In this document: positions 11,018 to 24,330 of the stretch, one piece after another | Layout of the letters: each line of letters begins with the position of its first letter | Numbering within the stretch: position 1 is the first letter of the stretch | From: Helicostylum pulchrum | Taxonomy: Eukaryota; Mucoromycota; Mucoromycetes; Mucorales; Mucoraceae | NCBI GenBank assembly: GCA_025677825.1 | Contig: JAIXMO010000030.1 | Span: 310,001-374,000 of the forward strand | Length of the DNA stretch: 64,000 nt | Reading direction: 5' to 3' | The notes under the pieces: model-generated | Told to the model about the DNA's origin: nothing | What the model saw: only the letters and a program-made list of their open reading frames with translations | Database searches by the model: none | Made by a program: the position numbers and the translations under genes

Positions 11018-11982
11018 CTAAACATAAAGGGAATATAGAATTAGAATTGAACAATTTTTGTGGAAAAAAAAAAAAAAAAAAAAATCAGGGAAAAAGCGTA
11101 GTTTGTAATTTTTTTTTTTTTTTTTTGCCTGTTTTTCTTGCAACATAATACTTACAACTAAATGATTCCAATAGTAGTAAAATAAGAAAAATAGAAGACA
11201 AGCGTAGTTAGTAAAACATCCAAATAAACAATGCAATCATCCATCTACAAAACTTGTTGTTGGATGGTATGATGCCATTTTAACTTTTGTTTTGAAAGCA
11301 ATATTTTACCCATTTTCGTTTATTTGAGTGAAGGGGAAAGATTCTTTTTTTGAAACGAAAGTTTACTATTTACTTTGCATCCAAAAAAAAAAAAAAAAAC
11401 TTTTATTTAAACACCCGCTTTTTTTTTTAAAAAAAAAAAAAGTCAAGTGATGTTTTCTTGTTTTTTCACACAGGGCAACTGAGCCAAACTGCGGTTTTCT
11501 CGTTTTGAATAGGGGTAAATAAATAAAGCTTATGTTTGCGGTTTATCTGATATAAGAAACGCTTATAAAAAAATTAAAAAAGTTTTTATATCTAGAACAG
11601 TTACAATTTGAAAGTTTTTTAGTTAAATTATTGCAGGTCAAAAAAAAAAAACGTCACTCAGACTTCTCTTCTAAAAAGCAGGCTCATGATGTTGATGATC
11701 TCTTAATTAAACAAGCACTGGTGTAACGCACTGGGTCCTTCTTTTTTTCTTTTATGATCTGATCTTGTCTGCATCTAACTGCGATAAAGCCATCATTATG
11801 ACCGCAGTAAATAATACGTGTTTTTGGCCGCAGTACACGATACGAAAAAAGACAAAGTACATACAGTTTTTATTATGGCATTATTTTGAACTATGCCGTG
11901 TGGATATTTTTATTAAAAAAAAAAGTATTATTATTTTGTATCTAATTAAGTATTTTGAAGTCTATATGCTATTATAAAAAAA
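11018..11982. other. EEF2 5' region and intergenic DNA
   Basis: Contains the 5' untranslated part and promoter of EEF2. A strong donor (GTAAG) at about 11151-11155 and a branch-point-like TTACTAAC with a following ATTTAG near 11160-11205 (minus strand) indicate at least one, possibly two, leader introns. Long A runs occur at 11066-11084 and 11383-11399. No other gene is seen up to the transporter stop at 11983. Confidence 0.4.
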
Positions 11983-13115
11983 TCACCTATTATTATTAGC
12001 CCCATATAAATAGGTAGCAGCGATTACGATTGCGGTTCCTGTAACAAACAAAAAGGAAGGTTGAAAATCAAGTAAACAAAAACTAATTGCGCCCGATAGG
12101 ATGATGGATATACTGGTTGCGAACCCCTTCAAGATATTGTCCGCATACTTTACAACAAGAGCTACTAATAGCCCGCCTAGTGCTTGATTTGTAACTACAA
12201 ACCATGTCAAAAGATTATAACCTTGAAATAAACCTGCTGCTCTAATTTGACTGTAATCTGACATAATCATACCGATAAAGGAAAAACTAGCACCGCATAT
12301 TCCCAGTTGAATATTACGAATCCACATGGAAGTTGTTGATGTTTTAAGGATCTTTTCAAAATAACAACCTGCAAAACCAGAGGATACACAACTGGTTAAT
12401 ACAGCCAATAAACCAACAATAGGTCTTTGTCCATTACTCATCTCTACACTTGATTCAGCGGAAGTGACACTTTCAGTTTGTACCAATGTCACACCAACCA
12501 TCAATAAAACAAGGGCCAGCCATTTTTCTCGGTTTAATGATCTACCCAATAAAGAAATTGAAAATGCAGCAGTAGACAGGATCTTGAGTTGATAGGTTAC
12601 TTGAAACGTAGCAGCTTCCAAATTACTGAGAGCGATATATAATAAATTATTTTGTAATGCGTACAAACCACTTGGTATTAACATCTTGACTACTTCACGA
12701 GGCTTTTGATAGATTTCGAGATAAATTAATTCTATACAACGTTTATAAGATCTCTCTTCTTGATAATACAACATAAATGAACACGCAAATATCTTTATAA
12801 TTTCAGCCATAAAAACTGCAGTTGAAGCAATATAAATGGGTTGATCTGCTAATGTTGAAGTTCGTGAATATCGCATAAGTAATACTAGCATACTGTTTTG
12901 AACAACAAGGACGATGAGAGAAAGTTGCTTTGGATTTAAGCCATATATTAAAGGTTCTATTTATGTACACAAAGAAAAAAAAAGGTTAAATCATCATGAT
13001 GAGAGATGATGAAAGATGACACGATCTTACCTTTTATTTTGTCGTTATCCGCATGAGACATTGGCAGTTCATGCCTTTTATTAAAAGTTCGTTTCGAACT
13101 ATACTGTGTTGACAT
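11983..13115 (-). CDS. Nucleotide-sugar transporter (UDP-galactose/UDP-GlcNAc type, SLC35A)
   Basis: Exons 13031-13115 and 11983-12956 give 352 aa. About ten membrane spans are visible. The family core GLYALQNNLLYIALSNLEAA, FQVTYQLKILSTA, SGFAGCYFEKILK and the C-terminal GGLLVALVVKYADNILKGFA match the Nuc_sug_transp family almost motif for motif. Role: antiporter in the Golgi membrane exchanging a cytosolic UDP-sugar for luminal UMP. The exact sugar cannot be told from sequence alone. The first exon encodes a hydrophilic, Lys/Arg-rich cytosolic N-terminus. A T-rich untranslated region lies upstream. Confidence 0.9.
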
Positions 13116-13668
13116 TATTTATATATACAAAGGGAAAAGGGAATAAGTAAAATAAAATAAAAAATTCCTTTGGTAAATTTCTTTTTTTCAATTCTGATGT
13201 TTCACCACCTGGAAAAGAAAAAAAGAAAGGGGATCTTCCCATAAACATTTAAGCACTTTTTTTATAAATATTTTTTACTGCTTCTACTAGTGTATTATAT
13301 TAAACTACATTCTTCTTTATTGTTATCAAATTAGAATTATGCTTGTTACTTAAGGACGTTAAACACTTTTATTTTTCGGTAATGGTGGCACACAGAATAA
13401 AAAAAAAGGGTGATCTGCAATTGTTCTAAAAAAAAACGTGTAACTTTGAATTAAAGTAGAGTTTGAAAAAATAAACTTTTTTTTTATTAGTTATTTGCTG
13501 ATCAGTTAAAAGATAAAAAGGATTTGTCAAAGTGTAAAAAAGGGGGAAAGATAAAAAAGAATCTATCAAGTGTAAAAAATGTCACATATTAAACAATGTC
13601 ATTTTAATATAAACTGTGTGTGTATGCAGAAAAGCGAAAAGGAAAAAAAAAAAAAAAAAAAAAAAGAA
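13116..13668. other. Promoter of the transporter and 3' flank of the LARP4-like gene
   Basis: No gene seen. The sequence is A/T rich with a 23-base A run at 13643-13665 directly next to the LARP4-like stop codon. The plus-strand frame over 13579-13905 is antisense to that gene's Lys-rich C-terminus and is not coding. Confidence 0.4.
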
Positions 13669-15673
13669 CTAGTCTTTTCTCTTCAGCATGTCAGCATAAC
13701 TAAAAGTATTACTTTTGAATTCATCACTGGTATTGCAAAGACTAGGAAATGCTTCAGTTTCCGGCTCTTTTTTTTTATCTTTTTTTTTCTCGTCTTTTTT
13801 ATCCTCCTTTGTGCCCTCTTTTTTGTCTTCTTTTTTGTCCTCTCTTTTAACCTCTACTTTCTCTTCTTGTTTCTTGGGGTGAGACTTAATAATGTCTGCA
13901 ATTGATCTTTTCTCTGTGTCCTTTGTCCATGGTTTTATATCCGCTGTTACCTGTGTAGGTAAAGGAGGGAAACTGGCAGGCTTTAATTCAGTTTCTAAGG
14001 AAAATCATGTTGGTAACAGATATATAGAATGACCGAGATAAACAAATAAATTACCTGTTTGGTTACTTGTTGCTATTGATTTCCCCTTTTTCTTCTTATA
14101 GCTGCTGCTATTATTGTTATTATTACTGTGGTAGTGGTTGCTATTGTTGTTGTTGCTATTGTTGCTGTTGCTATTGTTAGGGTAGCTATTGCTATTGTTG
14201 TTGGTAGTGGTAGTATTTTTAGGTTTGGATTCTAGCCTCCGTATTGTTGTTTCTTGATTGTTGGTTGTTAGGATAGAATCAGGTTTGATTGATTTTTTAT
14301 AGGGCTGTCTTGTTTGGGTAGTAGTATTATTACTGGTATTATTCTTTGGGTTGAATCTGCTTGTATTATTATAATGAGTATTTTTGTTGTTATTGCTGCT
14401 ATTGCTGCTATTGTTGTTAGTATTATTAAAGCGCTTCTTTGATTTATTTCCTTCGCGAATCGACATTTTATCCAGTTGGTTTGTTGTTGTTGTTGTTGTT
14501 GTCGTTGTTGTTGTTGATAATTCAGATGAAAACTGATTCTCGGTAGATTTATAGAGATAGTTTTGTCTGTTACTGACACGTGGTGATAATGATCTACCAC
14601 CTACTTGATGCGTCTTCTGATTGCTACTTGATTGATAAGAACTAATCAGTAGTGATAAAATAGGGTTAATAAGTATATATACGTGCGTTTACGTGTATGT
14701 GTGTATGTTGGCATGCGTTTTAACTTACACACGGAGAACAGGTTCGGATTTCATTCTGGCAGCAATAGCTTGGTCTTTAAAGGATTTACCTCGTACACTT
14801 GTTAATAATTGTAAAGCATGCTGTTCCGATTCAAAAGTAAAATACCACATATTTCCAATATCTTGCTTTATGGATTGTACAGGAGGAGAATTTAAATGAT
14901 TTAATAATTCCTTCATTTCTTGTTCAGTGCAATCAGGTACATCTCTTAATATAACAGTTTTTCTTTCAACTGATATATTGGGTTTTACTCGCGTACCAGA
15001 GTCATCTACTGTTACCGTACTTGATTCTTTTAGTGCCTTTACAATAAGATTTACATCTGTTGTCCATTCGCGTACACGTTTAAAATTAGCAATAGTCGTA
15101 ATTGGTACAAAAAGATCACTGTCCATTTGAGATACTTTTTTTTAAAATTATTATTATTAGTCATTATATATATTTTAATTAATATACATGTGTGTGAGTA
15201 CGTGTGTATATTTACCCAAGTAGGTATCATTGACTAAATTTTGTCTAGTTCCAATAAGAGAGAGATAAATAATAAACCCTTTTTTGTTTTAAGTGTCTTT
15301 TTTTTTTACCTTGAAAAATAGTACTCCAATTGTTCCTTTAAGCTAATAGTTTTTCCTATAGTTATATAAACAAGCACATAATTGATAAACTGCTTAAGAA
15401 AGTAGTTAAACCATATTTTCACTGCTTACTTTGATCGGACCTTCTACCAAGTTCTGCGGAATTTGTATTATCATCATGCATAATGATTTCGAGATCATCA
15501 TCACGCGTAGTAATGGGAGGATAATAGACTGAAGGTGGTGGATAATAACCATACGCCATTGGGTAATGTGATAGTTCACGATTATAACCATTTCCATTTC
15601 TCTTGTATTTATTGACAAAAGGTCTCTTTCTAAAGTCCGTACCTTGATTTGATTCTGGCGTAGACACAGTCAT
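13669..15673 (-). CDS. La-related protein, LARP4-like (La motif plus RRM-like)
   Basis: Six exons: 15430-15673, 15310-15355, 15216-15244, 14729-15134, 14055-14641 and 13669-13994. All phases agree, giving 545 aa. The La motif is spread over exons 2-4: LKEQLEYYFSRQNL, NDTYLVSQMDSDLFVPI and VREWTTDVNLIVKALKESS. It is followed by an RRM-like region (KTVILRDVP, MWYFTFESEQHALQLL) as in LARP4. The C-terminal half is low complexity: a Thr/Asn/Ser-rich region of ~150 residues, then a Lys/Asp/Glu-rich tail containing ASFPPLP and ending in SYADMLKRKD. Role by family: poly(A)/mRNA-binding protein affecting mRNA stability and translation. Exons of 29 and 46 nt are notable. Confidence 0.87.
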
Positions 15674-15980
15674 CTTTATATTATTAACCTTGTAATTTGA
15701 ATAAGCGAAACCCTTTACTGGTATATGTATACCCTTTTTTTTCTTTTTTTAAAAAAATTATATAGTTGAAAATACAACCAGTAAAACAAGATGAGTAAAC
15801 AGAGATGAAGAAGAAGAAGAAAGGGAAAAAAAAAAAGAGAGGTAAATATTTATCAGTGGGACTGTAACAGTTTCTATCGATTTAATTGGCTGATCTATTT
15901 TACATACAAATATATATATATTTTTTTAAAAAAAAACTTTTTTTCTCTTACTTTTTCGTCCCCCCTTTTTTTATATTATA
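15674..15980. other. Divergent promoter region, LARP4-like / PPT1
   Basis: The two genes point away from each other with 307 bp between start codons. The DNA holds T and A runs and a pyrimidine stretch just before the PPT1 ATG. No conserved element recognised. Confidence 0.4.
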
Positions 15981-17858
15981 ATGACTGTCATCACGGAAGA
16001 ACTCAAAACAAGAGCAGAGCAAATTAAAAACGAAGCCAACGTTCTTTTTAAAGGTAAATATATATGTATACACATATATATAGTTACTTTAAACTTTATA
16101 TAACACACTTTTTTTTTACTCTAGACAAAAAGTTTCCTGCTGCTATTGAAAAGTATACTGAAGCTATTCAAGTAAACCCAAATGTCGCTTCTTATTATAC
16201 AAATCGTGCTTTCTGTCACCTTAAATTAGAGTCATATGGTTATGCTATTTCGTAAGTAAAAAAAAAGTAATTTAATTTGAGTTTATTGACTAATGTCCTT
16301 TTTTTTTTGCGTGTAGTGATTCAGACAAGGCTCTTGAAGTTGATCCTAACTTTACAAAAGCTAATTATCGTCGTGCTTCTGCTAATATGGCACTTGGTGA
16401 TTTTAAAGCCGCCTTAAAAGATTTAAGAGTTGTTTCTAAGCGTGCCCCGAGTGATAAAGACGCAAAATCAAAGTTTGATGAATGTGCAAAAATTGTTCGA
16501 AGAATCGAATTCGAAAAGGCTATTGAGGTAAACAGAGAAATCACGATTATTTTTTAATTGTTATTAAATTTTATTTATTTTGGGTAATAAGCATGATGAA
16601 GTCAGACGTAGTGTAGCTGATAGTATTGAAGTGGATGCCATTAGTAAGTAAGAAGGGACAAAAAAAAAATTCCAAAAAAAAATGGTGGTTAATCTAATGG
16701 ATTTTTGTTTTAGCTGTGGAATCTAGTTATAATGGACCCAAGATTAGTGAGGACACAAAAAAGGTCGACCTTGACTTTATTAAAGGAATGATTAATCGTT
16801 TCAAGGATGAAAAGATGATTCACAGAAAATACGCATTTATGGTAAATTTATATACACGAAAAAAAAAAAAGGGTTGACAGCTAACATCTCCCCCCACCCC
16901 TTTTTTTAACAGATTGTTTTAGCTATTCGCGAATACATGTTGGAAGCACCTTCACTTATTGATGTCAAGGTACCCAGTGACGGTAAATTAACTGTTTGTG
17001 GTGATGTACACGGCCAATTCTATGACTTTATCAATATTTTTGAGACCAACGGATATCCTTCCGAAAAGCACGCCTACTTATTTAACGGTGATTTTGTTGA
17101 TCGTGGATCATTCTCTGTTGAAGTTATCTTGACATTATTTGCTTACAAGTTACTTTATCCTAACCAAGTATTCTTGGCTCGTGGTAATCATGAAACAGAT
17201 AATATGAACAAGGTGTATGGTTTTGAAGGTGAAGTCAAGGCAAAGTTCAGTGATATGATGTTTAAATTATTCTCTGAAACTTTCAATGCTTTACCTTTAT
17301 CACACGTTATTGAGAACAAAATCTTTGTCACTCATGGTGGTCTGTTCTCCAGAGATGGTGTCACCTTGGATGAAATTAGAAAGATTGATCGTATCACTCA
17401 AGGTCAACCCGGTAGTGATGGTTTAATGTGTGAATTGTTATGGTCTGATCCTCAACCTGAAATGGGTAGAGTACCTAATAAGAGAGGTGTCGGTATTCAG
17501 TTCGGCCCTGATGTCACAAAGAACTTTTTGGAAACAAATGGTTTGGATATGATCATTCGTAGTCATGAAGTGAAAGAAGAAGGTTATGTTATTGAACATG
17601 ATGGTAAATGTGTCACTGTATTCTCTGCTCCCAATTACTGGTAAGATTTTATATTATGTCCGCGTTTTTTAGATTTAATCATCTTTACTTATTTATTTTT
17701 TTGCTTAAATTTATAGTGACACTGTTGGTAATAAGGGTGCTCTTATTAATATTACTCCCGATATGAAATTGGATTATGTCACTTTTTCTGCTGTGCCTCA
17801 TCCTTCTGTTAGACCTATGCAATATGCAAGTCAATTCAGTGGATTATTGGGTATGTAA
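15981..17858 (+). CDS. PPT1: Serine/threonine protein phosphatase 5 (PP5)
   Basis: Seven exons: 15981-16053, 16125-16251, 16317-16527, 16592-16643, 16714-16841, 16913-17640 and 17717-17858. They encode 486 aa, near the usual ~500. The N-terminal ~130 residues form three TPR repeats ([45 protein letters not shown]). A linker with [13 protein letters not shown] leads into the PPP catalytic domain with [33 protein letters not shown] and [10 protein letters not shown]. All metal-binding and catalytic residues of the family are present. Role: a TPR-autoinhibited phosphatase that binds Hsp90 and acts on kinase clients and signalling proteins. It is convergent with the ABC transporter, ~108 bp apart. 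Confidence 0.95.
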
Positions 17859-17966
17859 GCTTAAAACTTATTTAGATGTTCAATAATGTGTGTGTGAGTT
17901 TATTTTTCTTTTTTTCCTTTTTTTTTAAAAAATAAAAATAAAATAAATAGAGTGGTGAAAAAAAAA

Positions 17967-20900
17967 TTAATACAGTTGGGTATGATTATCTGCTGCTAAT
18001 TGTTCAGTTTCTTGACCATGTGCGTCAGTAGCCATTTGTAACAAAGCTTCAAATTCGCCTGATTTTTCACACATGGATTTAAATACACCTTTACCTTGTG
18101 TACCTGTAATTAAATTATACGGTGTATCATATTCAACTACATGACCTTGATCTAATACCAATACACGATCATAATCAATAATTGTACGAAGTCTATGAGC
18201 AATACAAAGTAAAGTCGAGTTGGTAAACTCTTCGCGAATGGTAGTTTGAATCTTTGTATCTGTTTCATAATCCACACTAGCAGTAGCTTCATCCATAATA
18301 ATAAGCTTACTATTCTTGAGTAAAGCACGAGCAAGACATAATAATTGCCGTTGACCTTGTGAAAAGTTATTACCACCATCACTTACTTGTTGGTTCAAGC
18401 TTGTAATAGAAGAAACACGTTTAGGGTTTTCATCGTCTGATTCAGAACCAGACGAACTGCCTGCCTTGAGACGATCAGATGCTTTAGAAAGATGTGTGCG
18501 TTCAAGTGACTCCCAAACAGCACCATCCGAGTGTTCTTCAAATGGATCAATATTAGACCGAATTGTACCAGAGAACAAGACTGCATCTTGAGGAATAATT
18601 GTCATTTGTGTACGGAGATCTTGAATACCAATGGTTGAGATATCAATACCATCAATAGAAATTGATCCACTACTGGCTTCCAAGAATCGGAAGAAACTTA
18701 AAGCCATTGTACTCTTACCGGATCCTGTTCGACCCACAATACCAATCTTTTCATGTGCTCCAGTAGAAAACGAGATACCGTGTAAAACAGGTTCTAATTC
18801 AGCAGAGTAACGAATCACGAGATCTTTTACTTCAAGAGATGCAGTTGTAGGCCAAGCAGCAGGAGGTCGATGTCCATTAATAACAGCAGGAGGTTCCTGT
18901 TCTAATTCAAGGTACTCTTGAACACGTTCAACTGAATTGAGATTCATTTCCACGGTTGTATACTGACGAATAAACCAATATATATTTTCCAAGAAATTAC
19001 GAGCATAGAACAACGAGATTCCTGCCATACCAGCATCAATCGTCTTCAAATTCAACAGTAAAAAGACACCAGTAAACAACGTAACAAACGCCCCTGTAAA
19101 TTCAATACGAGCATAGAGCCAACGATTACTCATCCAAAGGAAATAAAACGGTGCTACAAATGAATCGATCTTGTCATACACAGTTCTCATAAATTGTTCT
19201 TCAACACCGTATGCTCGAATAGTCGTTACACCCACAAGTGATTCAGTAAAGTGTGAATAAATAGGGGAGCGACTGACCGAGTTGAGACGCTTTAATTCAC
19301 GAGAGATACGAAGATAGAATAAACCAATGACGAAGTATAAGCAACTGATACCGATGGCAACCACTAAGAATTGCGGAGTAATGACACTGATAACAATAGT
19401 AGACGCAATAACCGCAGTAACACATTCGATCAAGAAACTAGCTGATCGAGCAATTTGTATATCAATAGTAGAAACATCTTTACCGAATCTGTTCAAGATA
19501 CGGCCTACAGGTGTGGTATCAAAGAAACGCAAAGGTGCATGAATAATACGATCTAATAAGGAATCAAATAAAGTACGAGCACCACGAATAGAGCCTGAAT
19601 AGATGATAACATTTCGAATAACGTCAAAGACAATATAAGAGAAACAAATGCCTACGTAGATGCCAATATAGTAATCTACATCAACTGGCGTCTTTTCTTC
19701 AAATACCCAACTCTTGAAAATATTTTGCTTTTGAAAGGCAGCACCTAATGTATCGAATACACCTTGTATGACAGGTGCTTTATTATTGATAATCAGGTAT
19801 TGTGGCTCTTGGTTGATACTGAAATTATCGGGCGAGGCAGTAGCATAAGCTGCGGCCCAGACTCGAATCCACCAGTTCTCTCCAAACGTCAAGAACCGAG
19901 CAAAGATGTAAGAACAAAGTAAGATGATCCAAAACGTCCAACCACCACAAGCAGCCAAATAAGCAATATAAACCTTAAACTTGACCTGTCCCTTTTCTGA
20001 AGTTTCTTCTTGCACAAGTTTAGCGGCCTCAGCGGTATTATCAAGATCTGCATCCATCGAAGCCGAATCATCATCATCTTCATCAACTATATCTTCAATT
20101 TCTTCTTCTTCTTCTTCTTCTTCTTCAGACTGGAAATCAGAACCCAACAATTTATTTAACTGACCATTGTTTCTCAAGTTTTCAATTGTATCACACCCGA
20201 GAACATTACCATGATCAATCTTGACAAAGTATTTAGCACCAGGGAGACAAAGTTTTACTTGATGCGTGACCAAAATAATAGTACGGCCCTTTAACAAATC
20301 ACCCATAAAACACTTTTGATAAATATGTTTGGACGTATGTGCATCTACGGCACTAAGACAATCATCAAGTAAAACAGTCTTTGCGTACGAATAGACTGCT
20401 CGAGCTAATGAAACTCGTTGCTTTTGTCCACCCGAAAGTGAAATACCCTTTTCGCCAATCTCGGTACGATCGCCGTCTGCCAAGATGGTTAAATCTTTGA
20501 TTAAAGCACATTGTTGCAAAGCCTTCTTGTAACGTTCTGCATCGTAAGGAAGACCAAACAAGATGTTGTCTCTAATAGAGGCGTGCTGCAAAAACGGCTG
20601 TTGCGCAACATAAGCTACCTTGTCAAGATATAATTGAGGAAATTCAGGATCGACTTTGGAAACGGCGTCAGTAGAAAGTACAGTTCTCGATGGTAAGTAA
20701 ACTCTACCAGATACAATATCCATTTCACCCAACAGAGCATTCAAGAAACTAGATTTACCGCTACCGGTAGATCCACATACTAAACTAAGTTTACCGGTTG
20801 GGAAATTAAATTTAGGAACGGTCAATTGGAATGTTTGAGAGGCAGGTTGTGCAGCAGAGTTTAAAGTAGAAGCAGCAGAACGAGAGTTAATCAAAGGCTC

Positions 20901-23176
20901 TTGTTCCGAAGCCGTAGTAATCGTAATATTTGATACGGGTTGCTTTTGGTAATGCCATTCAAATACAGAATCTTCAAATCCAACACGGGCTAAAACGGTT
21001 TGAGGTGATACGCCCTCTGGTACTTGTATAGGTTCCGAATTGTAATTCTCAGTGACTTCAGGTTCTTGCAAGTACCCGCTAATACGTTTTAAACTAACAT
21101 AGGCTTCAGTAAAAGTATTCACGGATTCAGGAATAAAAATAAGTGGAGCACGTAACATTTCAAATAAAGTGATACTGACAAACGCAACGCTAGCTGTTAA
21201 ATCGTTACCAGCAACTTTGGTATACCAAATAAAAGAACTAACAGTAACCAGAACGGGTGCTGTCAAATAAATAACGCCGACCAAGACATCAATGATAATG
21301 GTATCAATCAATTTCTTGATTTCTTCTCGTCGTGCTTCAAGTACTTTTTCTTTCCAGTTGTTTTCCCAGGCAAAATATTTGATCATACGGATACCTTGTA
21401 ATAATTCGTTGATAAGATCATTACGTTTATCTCTGGCTGTTGTAAGAGCCGTGTAGTTTTTAGACATCTTTTTCGTAAGAAGACCTGTGATGGGGAAACA
21501 TACGCACATAACTGAGGCTCCTACAAGTGCCGCAGATCCTAAAAGGCTGTACAAGTAGAAAAGTGCGACGAAAACTTCAAGAGGAGCATTGTAAACCATC
21601 TATAAATAATGATCAAATAGATTAATAACGGTATTGTTCCTTCTCCTCCCCCCCCCCCTTTTATATATACATATATATATTATGTACTTACAAAAATATA
21701 ACAAGTTATATCAGCCAGCTTGTCAGCATCCACACTCATAAGATTTGTGATTTTACCGACATTACTAAACGAGCCCTCTTCTTCCTGTTTAGCATCTTCC
21801 TTCTTTTCTTTTACATTATCTTTATTCTTGTCATTTTCATCGGCCTCTTTCTCGTCATCTGCCTTAGCTAATTTTCCAGAAACATCCTTTCTTTTTAAAG
21901 TCTTTGAGAAGATTTCAGAATCCAACATGATTAAAGTTCTAATGTTCCAACGACGACCCATCCATAGCTGAATCGTGTTACACAACAGTTTAACTATACC
22001 GACCAAGAATAAGCAGAACACGTACATGTAAGCAATTTGAATAGAGGGTCTGTTTTCGTCGATTTCGATATACTCTAAAATCTTTTGTTGGAAGAATGGA
22101 CTGAGGTAACCAAATAAACAGGCTAATGTGGAGAAAATAAATTGGCCCCAGATTTCTTTTTTGTTGGAACTGTAGAGACGTCTTAGCACTTTGATACGTG
22201 CGAAAAAGTGCGAAGTATTGACAAAGTCTTCGTACGCCGTTCGTGCTAGATGTTGGAACGTGAGCGCATAAATACTATCACGTGTAACCGTGTTGTGGAA
22301 CCCAAATATTACCAATGCGTTCATCTATAAAACAAATGTAAATATCTCTTTTTTACGTAGTATTTTTTTTGCGTAGTATTTTTTTAAAAAAAAACTTACC
22401 CATTGAAATGAAGCCCAGGAAAATATACTTGCAGTGGATTCAGGACTTAATTTAAGATTCTATTATATAATGTTAAAATTCTCAATTCACATATCTTTAC
22501 TATATAACATTTTGACATGTATATTTCTTCCGATTTTTTTTTAAAAAGAAAAACTTACGTTACGGTATATAATACCGTCCCTAATTTCCAATTTCTCATA
22601 GCTGGCAGCTTGAAAATCTCTTGGATGATAAGGTTGAGGTGTTGTACCAGCATTTATAAGCAAGATAAGTGAAATGGCGACATATGAATAATCCCAATAC
22701 TGTCTGGTATGCGAAGATAGTAATCTGTAGATCGAGTCGAAGAAAAGAAACGTATAGATAAATGTAAATATGTGAATGTAATGGCGGTGTTTGTATTGAT
22801 TTATAGTAGGTGAAGTAAATGATAAAACTAGTAGATTAAGCTAATATATAAAAAAAAATTAGATTTATCTCTTTGTGATAGAGTACAATAATTCACATAC
22901 CCAAGTAATAAATTGAATAGCCAAATTTAGTGAGTGGTACGGATCTTGGTTGTCTGATCCGAGGGAGAATTGGATAAATTGATATAACCATCCCAATGTT
23001 TCAAACGCTGTAAGTAACAATAAAATACTTCGTCTCTTTTTTAAAGAGACAGCAACTGACTCAATTTCAGCATTGGATGAATATTTTGATCCAGAAGACC
23101 ATTTTTTATAAAATAAGTAGGCGGTTGATAATCCAACTAAAATGATAGGTGAAGCAAAATACCCAATTCTAGACAT
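17967..23176 (-). CDS. ABC transporter of the ABCC/MRP type
   Basis: Exons 22901-23176, 22559-22840, 22400-22459, 21692-22324 and 17967-21599 give about 1627 aa. Order: an N-terminal extra membrane domain (TMD0), a linker, TMD1, NBD1 with Walker A GSTGSGKSS and signature LSGGQKQR, an acidic EEEEEEEEE linker, TMD2, then NBD2 with Walker A GRTGSGKST, a divergent signature FSQGQRQ and Walker B LIIMDEATASVD. This is the architecture of fungal YCF1/BPT1/YBT1-like full transporters, which move glutathione conjugates, bile acids or metals into the vacuole. The substrate cannot be told. The start at 23176 is the first Met of the membrane segment; a short upstream exon is possible because splice-like signals precede it. 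Confidence 0.92.
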
Positions 23177-24330
23177 ATATACTTACTGATGAGATTTTAT
23201 TAACTATTATTCCTGACATGATTTATTTATTACCTTTGGAAGTTACTGGATACATCTTGGTAACGTTCCTAAAAAACACGTAATAAAAAAATGTATTAGT
23301 TAAAAAAAAACAAAAAACATGACAGCTTATATAACGTTCATACCATATTACAATAAAAAAAATCGAATTTTTTTTTATCGATATAAAATAAAAAAAAAAG
23401 GAAAAGATGCGGAAAGATGTGAAAGGAATAAAAGAAGAAATTAAACCAGACGGAACCTTTTGTGAATTGCGAAACTAAAGTAACACCAGCCCTGATTGAA
23501 CCCGGATTTAGAATTAATTCCCAAAAAAACAATCGGATGTGGTTAAAAAAACGAACTGCGGATTTTTTTTTTTTTACATGACTGCGGCTCAAGCTTATCC
23601 GTTTGTTTGTTTTTTAGCCATTGGTCATTATATTATAATCAAGTGTAGGCAATAATAACATTTGACTACGCATTGACAGTACTGGGACTAGATTCAAATG
23701 ATATTATCATGATGGGTTTTTTTATGTTACTATAAGCAGTCCAGATAAAACAATTTCTACCTGTATATTTTATTACTGTGTTATCTCGATATAATGTATA
23801 TAATTTTTGCACTTGTTAAACCTAAATATAAACTATACACATGAACTACCATAATTAACTGCCTGTTTCACAAAAAAAAGAGAGAAAAAGGATCTAACAA
23901 ATCCTTAAACCCGCGCCTACTTTTTCTAGAATATTTTTCCAGAGAAGGACATAATGGTCTAGTTTTGGCATGAACCATCAGTTATATGCGGTTGTCTTGT
24001 ATGTAATACATGTGAAACCAAAAAAAAAAGAGGCACAATTTTTATAAAAATAATAGTAATCTAATACATACCCAATCAGTTTCAGGGGGATCATATGATT
24101 ATTGTCAATTATTTTAGGCCGTATAACTATAGGATGAATTTTGCATCTAATTCGAACAATTTTGGGTGCCCAAGGGCACCCAATTTTTTTATGTTTTTTG
24201 AGGTTTTTAGAGCAAATAACTGTAAATGTAAAATTTACATAGTAAACACGGAATAAGTTATTCCGAAATAAATATTTGTACAAATATAGCAATGAAATTA
24301 TTTATTTTTAGTCTCAGCCAAAAAGAAGTT
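23177..24330. other. Gene-poor AT-rich region
   Basis: Upstream region of the ABCC gene followed by ~1 kb without supportable genes. Open frames at 23338-23592 and 23978-24292 have Lys/Phe/Tyr-rich noise composition. It includes the perfect palindrome at 24164-24181 (listed separately) and marks the start of a block of decayed mobile DNA. Confidence 0.4.
24164..24181. repeat. Perfect 8-bp-arm GC palindrome
   Basis: GGGTGCCC, two A's, then GGGCACCC form a perfect stem with an AA spacer inside strongly AT-rich DNA. It could be a cruciform or RNA hairpin, or the core of a fold-back element; purpose unknown. Confidence 0.5.

Noticed and set aside
13579..13905. Plus-strand 108-codon frame, Phe/Leu-rich
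   Set aside because: Antisense to the Lys/Glu/Asp-rich tail of the LARP4-like gene; the Phe/Leu run is the complement of Lys/Glu codons.
19981..20163. Poly-Ser frame on the plus strand
   Set aside because: Antisense of the Glu-rich linker in the ABCC transporter.
23338..23592. Minus-strand 84-codon frame
   Set aside because: Lys/Phe-rich composition from A/T runs, no splice or start context.
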